This document shows, piece after piece, positions 6,168 through 10,168 of a stretch of 10,168 nt of DNA. The DNA is from Bacteroidota bacterium (GTDB taxonomy: Bacteria; Bacteroidota; Bacteroidia; Chitinophagales; Chitinophagaceae), in NCBI GenBank assembly GCA_023423285.1, contig JAFAFV010000210.1:1-10168 (forward strand). Direction: 5' to 3'. The translations under genes were made by a program, and so were the position numbers. Each line of letters starts with the position of its first letter. Within the stretch, counting starts at the first letter, position 1. The notes under the pieces were generated by a model, which was given only the letters and a program-made list of their open reading frames with translations, had not been told where the DNA came from and made no database searches.

Positions 6168-6656
6168 ATGGCAATCAGGATCTTCATTACAGGCGGCACC
6201 TTTGATAAGGAGTATAATATGCTTAACGGCCAACTCTATTTTAAAGATACCCACCTGCCAGATCTGCTTGAGATGGGCCGAAACACGATTCCCGTAGCCA
6301 TTCGCACCTTAATGATGGTTGACAGCCTGGAAATGACAGATGAAGACCGGGAGTTGATCGCGTACCAGTGCAGTCAGGCTGAGGAGAATATGATCGTGAT
6401 TACACACGGCACCGATACCATGGCTAAAACCGCGGAAATGCTCGCGCAAAGAATTCAAAATAAAACTATTGTACTTACCGGCGCCATGATACCGATTAAA
6501 TTCGGCAGCTCCGACGGGTTGTTTAACCTGGGTAGCGCTATTGCCTTTGTGCAGGCGCTGCCCAAAGGCGTATATGTAGTAATGAACGGGAGGCATTTTA
6601 AAGCGGGCCATGTGCGCAAAAACACCGAGACAGGCGTTTTTGAAGATGTGGTATAA
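6168..6656 (+). CDS. Single-domain (short) asparaginase-family protein
   Basis: Asparaginases hydrolyse L-asparagine to aspartate and ammonia. This 162-residue protein contains only the N-terminal catalytic domain. The first threonine motif ITGGTF has T11, followed by VDSLEM (S53, substrate-binding region), THGTDTM at 79-85 with T82 and D83, and LTGAMIP..FGSSDGLFNL at 103-121. K151 in VRKNTETG lines up by eye with the catalytic lysine of classical enzymes. The protein ends about ten residues later, and the C-terminal domain of roughly 150 or more residues is absent. The downstream 47 nt encode nothing resembling it, so this is a natural short form and not a frameshift. The activity and real substrate of short forms are unclear. 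The gene is 30 nt after the SDR gene but has its own candidate promoter. Confidence 0.85.
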   Translation: MAIRIFITGGTFDKEYNMLNGQLYFKDTHLPDLLEMGRNTIPVAIRTLMMVDSLEMTDEDRELIAYQCSQAEENMIVITHGTDTMAKTAEMLAQRIQNKTIVLTGAMIPIKFGSSDGLFNLGSAIAFVQALPKGVYVVMNGRHFKAGHVRKNTETGVFEDVV

Positions 6657-6675
6657 TAATTGTAAAATCTTCATG

Positions 6676-6683
6676 CATATTTG
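6676..6683 (+). promoter_or_regulatory. Candidate -7 box for the OmpA-like lipoprotein gene
   Basis: CATATTTG matches TAnnTTTG at all but the first base and lies 20 nt before the ATG, within an A/T-rich leader. No well-spaced -33 element is visible. Confidence 0.4.
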
Positions 6684-6703
6684 TAACCCTAAAAAAATAT
6701 TAT

Positions 6704-7207
6704 ATGAAGAAGTTATTATTTATCGTGGTGGCCGCACTTTCTCTCGGCATCATGTCTTGTAAATCTACAATGACGCAAAAGCAAAAAGATGATGACCTCA
6801 ATGCCATTCTCAACGAACTGAAAAACAGACTTCCAAGTACTGATGTTTCCTATCTGGATGGACGGGTAAAGATTATTTTAGGCGAACTCGTTTACTTTAA
6901 AGTAGGTTCTGCAGAAATTAACAATACAAGTGCCGGCAACCTTGATGCACTAGCCGATGTTTTAAACAAATATCCCCGCACATCAGTAGACCTGAACGGT
7001 TATACTGACAATACCGGCACCAAAGCAATCAATGATAAGTTGTCGCTCGACAGAGCCAACAGTGTAAAATCTTACCTCGAAGGCAGAGGTGTAAAAGGCC
7101 GCAGAATGCTTACCAATGGTTTTGCAGATGCAAACCCTGTAGCCACCAACGAAACGCCCGATGGAAGGCAGCAAAACAGGCGTGTTGAATTCCTGATCTA
7201 TTATTAA
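6704..7207 (+). CDS. OmpA-family peptidoglycan-binding lipoprotein
   Basis: This 167-residue lipoprotein likely tethers the outer membrane to peptidoglycan. The signal peptide MKKLLFIVVAALSLGIMSC ends with the lipidated C19 (lipobox IMSC). A short charged linker at 20-45 is followed by an OmpA C-terminal domain at about 55-167. The domain shows VYFKVGSAEI at 63-72, NGYTDNTGT at 98-106, LSLDRANSVKSYL at 113-125 and GRQQNRRVEFLIYY at the end. D102 and R117 are 15 residues apart, the spacing of the Asp/Arg pair that binds diaminopimelate in OmpA proteins. No barrel domain is present, so it is Pal-like in architecture. It is closed by a strong terminator and has its own candidate promoter, so it may be monocistronic. 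Confidence 0.92.
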   Translation: MKKLLFIVVAALSLGIMSCKSTMTQKQKDDDLNAILNELKNRLPSTDVSYLDGRVKIILGELVYFKVGSAEINNTSAGNLDALADVLNKYPRTSVDLNGYTDNTGTKAINDKLSLDRANSVKSYLEGRGVKGRRMLTNGFADANPVATNETPDGRQQNRRVEFLIYY

Positions 7208-7227
7208 TTTTTATATAAAGGATGTGT

Positions 7228-7253
7228 AAGCGTGGCCTCGGCCACGCTTTTTT
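7228..7253 (+). terminator. Rho-independent terminator after the OmpA-like gene
   Basis: AAGCGTGGC (7228-7236) and GCCACGCTT (7241-7249) form a perfect 9-bp stem with a CTCG tetraloop, and the T-run spans 7248-7253. It sits 21 nt past the OmpA stop and ends the region that begins with the SDR gene. Confidence 0.92.
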
Positions 7254-7299
7254 ATTTATAATTGACCAAAAAATCATTTAGCTGAAAGCGTAAAAACTT

Positions 7300-7307
7300 C
7301 ATCTTTG
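7300..7307 (+). promoter_or_regulatory. Candidate -7 box for the MFS transporter gene
   Basis: CATCTTTG deviates from TAnnTTTG only at the first base and is followed by CAG, a common continuation in this phylum. It lies 17 nt before the ATG and downstream of the terminator, so an independent promoter is expected here. A -33 element is not evident. Confidence 0.42.
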
Positions 7308-7324
7308 CAGTCTTCAAAAATCAA

Positions 7325-8560
7325 ATGAAAACATCCAAACAGGCAGCAATAGGGTTTATTTTCATAACCATGACGATTGATGTGATCGGATGGGGGCTTA
7401 TTATACCGGTAATGCCATCGCTGATTGCAGAGGTAAAAAATATTTCTATTGAAGAAAGTAGCAAATGGGGTGGTTACCTTATTTCCATATTTGCCGTTAT
7501 GCAATTGCTCTTTTCACCATTAATGGGCAACCTGAGTGACAGATATGGCCGCAGGCCGGTAATCTTAATATCGCTGCTGGTATTTTGTATTGATTATATC
7601 ATTTTGGCTTTAGCGCATAATTACACCTGGTTAATGGTGGGCCGAATACTGGCAGGCATAACGGGTGCAAGTTTTACTGCAGCCACGGCCTATATTGTAG
7701 ACATTAGCACGCCAGATACAAGAGCTAAGAATTTTGGATTAATCGGCGCTGCATTTGGCCTGGGGTTTATAATTGGCCCGGCACTGGGTGGCCTGCTTTC
7801 TGTTTGGGGTTTGCGTGCACCGTTTTACGCGGCAGCCGTTTTATGCTTTTTCAATTTTTTGTACGGGTATTTTGTATTGCCCGAATCATTGAAACCGGAA
7901 AATCGCCGACCGCTGGAGTGGAAAAAAGCAAACCCCGTGGGTTCCATCCTGCATTTTAAAAAATACCCGGCTATTAGTGGCCTCGTGATTGCTTTTGTAT
8001 TCATGTACCTTGCCGCACATGCTGTTCAGTCTAACTGGAACTATTTTACGATGTATAAGTTTAGCTGGACAGAAAAGGAAGTAGGCATATCGCTGGCTTT
8101 GATAGGTGTACTGGTAGGTATTGTTCAGGGAGGAATGATAAGGATTGTCAACCCGTTGCTTGGCAACGCCAAAAGCGTTTACCTGGGGCTGATCCTTTAT
8201 GGGGTAGGGCTTGCTTTATTTGCTTTTGCCACAAAGGGTTGGATGATGTATGTTTTTCTAATTCCTTATTGCCTGGGAGGTATTGCAGGCCCAGCATTGC
8301 AAAGTATAATCACCGAAAAGGTGCCGGCAAATGAGCAGGGCCAATTACAGGGAGGCCTTACCAGCCTGATGAGCGCTACTTCTATCATTGGGCCTTACGT
8401 TATGACAAATTTATTTTATTACGCCGTGAACCATAAAAAGCCTTTTTACCTTCCCGGAGCGCCTTTTCTTTTAGGAGCCATTTTGATGTTTACCAGCGCC
8501 TTGCTGGCCTGGTCATTTTTAAGGCGCAGTGGGCAATTAAAACAGAGACAGCGCTTTTAA
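7325..8560 (+). CDS. TetA-like MFS drug/proton antiporter family transporter
   Basis: This inner-membrane protein of 411 residues has about 12 hydrophobic segments, the usual MFS size. TM1 carries DVIGWGLIIPVMP at 19-31, the D1 motif of the DHA1 TetA/Bcr-like group. Motif A, GNLSDRYGRRPV, is at 68-79 in the loop between TM2 and TM3. Motif B is VGRILAGITGAS at 105-116. The antiporter motif C, GLGFIIGPALGG, is at 145-156 in TM5. The central loop near 185-215 and the charged tail (RRSGQLKQRQRF) are expected to be cytoplasmic. These motifs indicate proton-driven export, but the substrate cannot be read from sequence and tetracycline resistance should not be assumed. It stands alone between a terminator and a 149-bp gap, with no adjacent regulator visible. 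Confidence 0.9.
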   Translation: MKTSKQAAIGFIFITMTIDVIGWGLIIPVMPSLIAEVKNISIEESSKWGGYLISIFAVMQLLFSPLMGNLSDRYGRRPVILISLLVFCIDYIILALAHNYTWLMVGRILAGITGASFTAATAYIVDISTPDTRAKNFGLIGAAFGLGFIIGPALGGLLSVWGLRAPFYAAAVLCFFNFLYGYFVLPESLKPENRRPLEWKKANPVGSILHFKKYPAISGLVIAFVFMYLAAHAVQSNWNYFTMYKFSWTEKEVGISLALIGVLVGIVQGGMIRIVNPLLGNAKSVYLGLILYGVGLALFAFATKGWMMYVFLIPYCLGGIAGPALQSIITEKVPANEQGQLQGGLTSLMSATSIIGPYVMTNLFYYAVNHKKPFYLPGAPFLLGAILMFTSALLAWSFLRRSGQLKQRQRF

Positions 8561-8709
8561 CAAATTTAGCGGCGAGGTGATACGGTTATTTATTACATTG
8601 CCGCTGCAATCAACAGCACAAGCGGCTTGATTATTGCAATGCAATCCTGTGAAAATATCAATATAAAAAATTAAAAGTCCGTAAACAATACCTGTATAAC
8701 TTTTCGAAT
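8561..8709 (+). other. Intergenic region with alternative hairpins, no gene seen
   Basis: GCCGCT at 8600-8605 can pair either with AGCGGC at 8568-8573 (extendable to 8 bp with one wobble, 22-nt loop) or with AGCGGC at 8621-8626 (15-nt loop). A further pairing joins AATCAA (8608-8613) to TTGATT (8627-8632). No T-tract follows, so it is not a clear terminator for the MFS gene. Only a frame of 11 codons (from 8639) was noted. The 3' end holds the candidate promoter of the next gene. Confidence 0.4.
8697..8704 (+). promoter_or_regulatory. Candidate -7 box for the secreted protein gene
   Basis: TAACTTTT matches TAnnTTTG except at the last base and ends 5 nt before the ATG at 8710, again the close spacing seen at coaX and the asparaginase gene. 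No TTG-type -33 element is found at the right distance. Confidence 0.3.
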
Positions 8710-10168
8710 ATGAACAGAATATTGAGTATAAGCCTGAAAATATTTTTTTTAATTCTTGTAGCCGGTTTGTTTAGCGTGGATGCGAACGCTCAATGGCGCC
8801 GTAAAAAGAAACAGAAACCAGAGCATGTGCAGATAATTACGGATGTCGTACCTAACTATACTGCTGCAATTGGAAGAAAAACCGCACATGAAAATATTGA
8901 TAAAGAACAACAATTACTGCTGGCAAGCGATGGCACTGCTGATACACTTTTTAAGGTAAGCGATGATGCTTCTGTAAATTCGGCTGCCAGTTATGCATTG
9001 CAAAATAGAGTAGACTGGCTACAATATTTAGTTGAAACTGATTCAATCATAGACCAGCGGGTAAAAGCGCATTATTTGACCGGCCTGTCAGAAATCTTAA
9101 AATACATTCGTACAAATTGGAAAGCAAAGAAAATCGACGCAGCGCAAACGCCTTTGATTATTGAGAGTTACAGAAATATTATTTGGGCCGATAAAAACGG
9201 GCAATCAATTGCTCCCGTACTGGAGCCATTATCTTACGACGTGGCCAATGCCGTATTACTTCCTCCTATATTTAAAGAAAACGCAGGTTATGATGATGCA
9301 AAAAAGCTGTTGATCTTAAAAGTGGCCAACCGTTTTCCTGAAAGAACTTTTGCTGGGCTACATGCTTATCCTGATGTGCCCTTTGCCGACAGCCTTGTGA
9401 GGGTAGTGGCTTACCGCTACCCACAGCATGTGTATGATTACGCGCAAGCCAATAATAAGTTGGGAAAGATCATACAATCTATAGACGATGACCCGCTTAT
9501 TAAAACCATTGTATTAATGGCGCGCGATCCTAACAAAAGCGGTCAGTTCTATTTTCCGTTTCTCGACAATGTAGTGAAAGAAAAAATTACCCTGCAGCAG
9601 ATTGATGCTGTAAAGAAAGATCCGGTAAAATACTTCCGCCTGCTGGTCAACACCCAAATGGACTATGCAGCGCGTGCTGCCTCTGGCGACACTGCTATCG
9701 GCCATAAAATTCTTGTAAATAAAATAGAACAAAAAGCTAAAGATGATTTTGTAGCCAAAATAAATGGCTTGCACGATCTGCCCGATGCTGTTCGTTTCCG
9801 AAGCATTCAGCCACTTACGGCTGAAGAACTGTATTACGTGGCGGTAATGACAGACGGGTTGATCTATACCAGCAGCTATACCAACGGTGTGTACCCTTTA
9901 ATGATGCGCAAGGCCAATAACAAAGGTGCAGAACTATTAAAAAAGCTGAGCTATGACCATTACAGAAAATTTATAAGCCAGGCCGCGGCGTATAATAAAC
10001 TAAGACATTTTTTAAGCAGTTTTGAAAACCAGGATGCAGTTAACCTCATGACTACTTTTGTAAGCCGTCTGGAAAATTCTGAAGGGCTGGAAGATGGCGT
10101 GGACGTGGCTGATTCTTATGCAAGCATATACGAAACTATGCCTGAGCTGGCTGCTCAAATGCTCCAAA
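8710..10168 (+). CDS. Large secreted protein of unknown function (3' end outside window)
   Basis: An uninterrupted frame of 486 codons runs from ATG 8710 to the window edge. Residues 1-27 form a signal peptide (hydrophobic core IFFLILVAGLFSV, AxA site at ANA, cleavage before Q28), so the protein is exported. A basic patch WRRKKKQK follows at 29-36. The rest is mostly helical in character, rich in Lys, Asp, Leu and Ala, without cysteines or further membrane segments. Two similar units, VANRFPERTFAGL at 205-217 and VAYRYPQHVYDYA at 233-245, lie 28 residues apart and hint at helical repeats. I do not recognise a family. Base and codon use look like the neighbours. It follows the MFS gene by 149 bp with its own candidate promoter, so co-transcription is doubtful. 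The protein could be much longer than seen, with any catalytic domain beyond the window. Confidence 0.85.
   Translation, partial: MNRILSISLKIFFLILVAGLFSVDANAQWRRKKKQKPEHVQIITDVVPNYTAAIGRKTAHENIDKEQQLLLASDGTADTLFKVSDDASVNSAASYALQNRVDWLQYLVETDSIIDQRVKAHYLTGLSEILKYIRTNWKAKKIDAAQTPLIIESYRNIIWADKNGQSIAPVLEPLSYDVANAVLLPPIFKENAGYDDAKKLLILKVANRFPERTFAGLHAYPDVPFADSLVRVVAYRYPQHVYDYAQANNKLGKIIQSIDDDPLIKTIVLMARDPNKSGQFYFPFLDNVVKEKITLQQIDAVKKDPVKYFRLLVNTQMDYAARAASGDTAIGHKILVNKIEQKAKDDFVAKINGLHDLPDAVRFRSIQPLTAEELYYVAVMTDGLIYTSSYTNGVYPLMMRKANNKGAELLKKLSYDHYRKFISQAAAYNKLRHFLSSFENQDAVNLMTTFVSRLENSEGLEDGVDVADSYASIYETMPELAAQMLQ

Noticed and set aside
6168..6656. Asparaginase as a frameshifted pseudogene
   Set aside because: The 47 bases after the stop do not encode a C-terminal asparaginase domain in any frame, and the next gene starts at 6704, so a simple frameshift cannot explain the length.
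6309..6674. Reverse-strand open frame of 121 codons opposite the asparaginase gene
   Set aside because: Antisense shadow with no domain features. The + strand carries the full set of asparaginase motifs.
9514..9774. Reverse-strand open frame of 86 codons near the right edge
   Set aside because: It is opposite the long continuous + strand frame that starts with a signal peptide at 8710, which explains the region better.
1..10168. CRISPR arrays, tRNA or rRNA genes, phage genes or a toxin-antitoxin pair
   Set aside because: No regularly spaced repeats, no recognisable tRNA or rRNA sequence, and no phage or toxin-antitoxin protein motifs were found on either strand by eye.

Overview
The window looks like a chromosomal segment of a Bacteroidota bacterium, most probably near the Chitinophagaceae. 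This rests on the protein families (two DUF2911 proteins, a Bacteroidota-type coaX / outer-membrane barrel / lptC cluster, an OmpA-like lipoprotein), on A/T-rich leaders without clear Shine-Dalgarno sequences, and on promoter-like boxes resembling the Bacteroidota -7 consensus TAnnTTTG. The taxonomic call is inferred from recall of families, not from a search. All recognised genes lie on the + strand.

Left edge (1-443): the 3' end of an IS3-family transposase, followed by a presumed IS right end and a short open frame to 443. That frame looks like the tail of a host gene cut by the insertion. A hairpin (456-483) and a strong rho-independent terminator (549-580) close this region.

First gene group (639-2463): an AcpH-like acyl-carrier-protein phosphodiesterase and two tandem DUF2911 proteins, one with a Sec signal peptide and one a predicted lipoprotein. 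The genes are 4 and 12 nt apart and probably form one operon.

Second group (2532-5253): type III pantothenate kinase (coaX) overlaps by 29 bp a 476-residue predicted outer-membrane beta-barrel, followed by an LptC-like LPS-export protein starting at TTG. CoA synthesis and envelope biogenesis are combined here, an arrangement I recall from other Bacteroidota.

Third group (5316-7253): an HSDL2-like short-chain dehydrogenase, a single-domain asparaginase with an exact TAnnTTTG box 4 nt before its ATG, and an OmpA-domain lipoprotein closed by a 9-bp-stem terminator.

Right part (7325-10168): a TetA-like MFS efflux transporter, a 149-bp intergenic stretch with alternative hairpins, and the first 486 codons of a large secreted protein that I do not recognise and that runs off the window.

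Most of the window is ordinary housekeeping and envelope sequence. I see no convincing new multi-gene system. The items most worth a second look are the unrecognised secreted protein at the right edge, the IS-truncated gene at the left edge, the tandem DUF2911 pair, the changed phosphate-binding motif in CoaX, and the apparently leaderless promoters.
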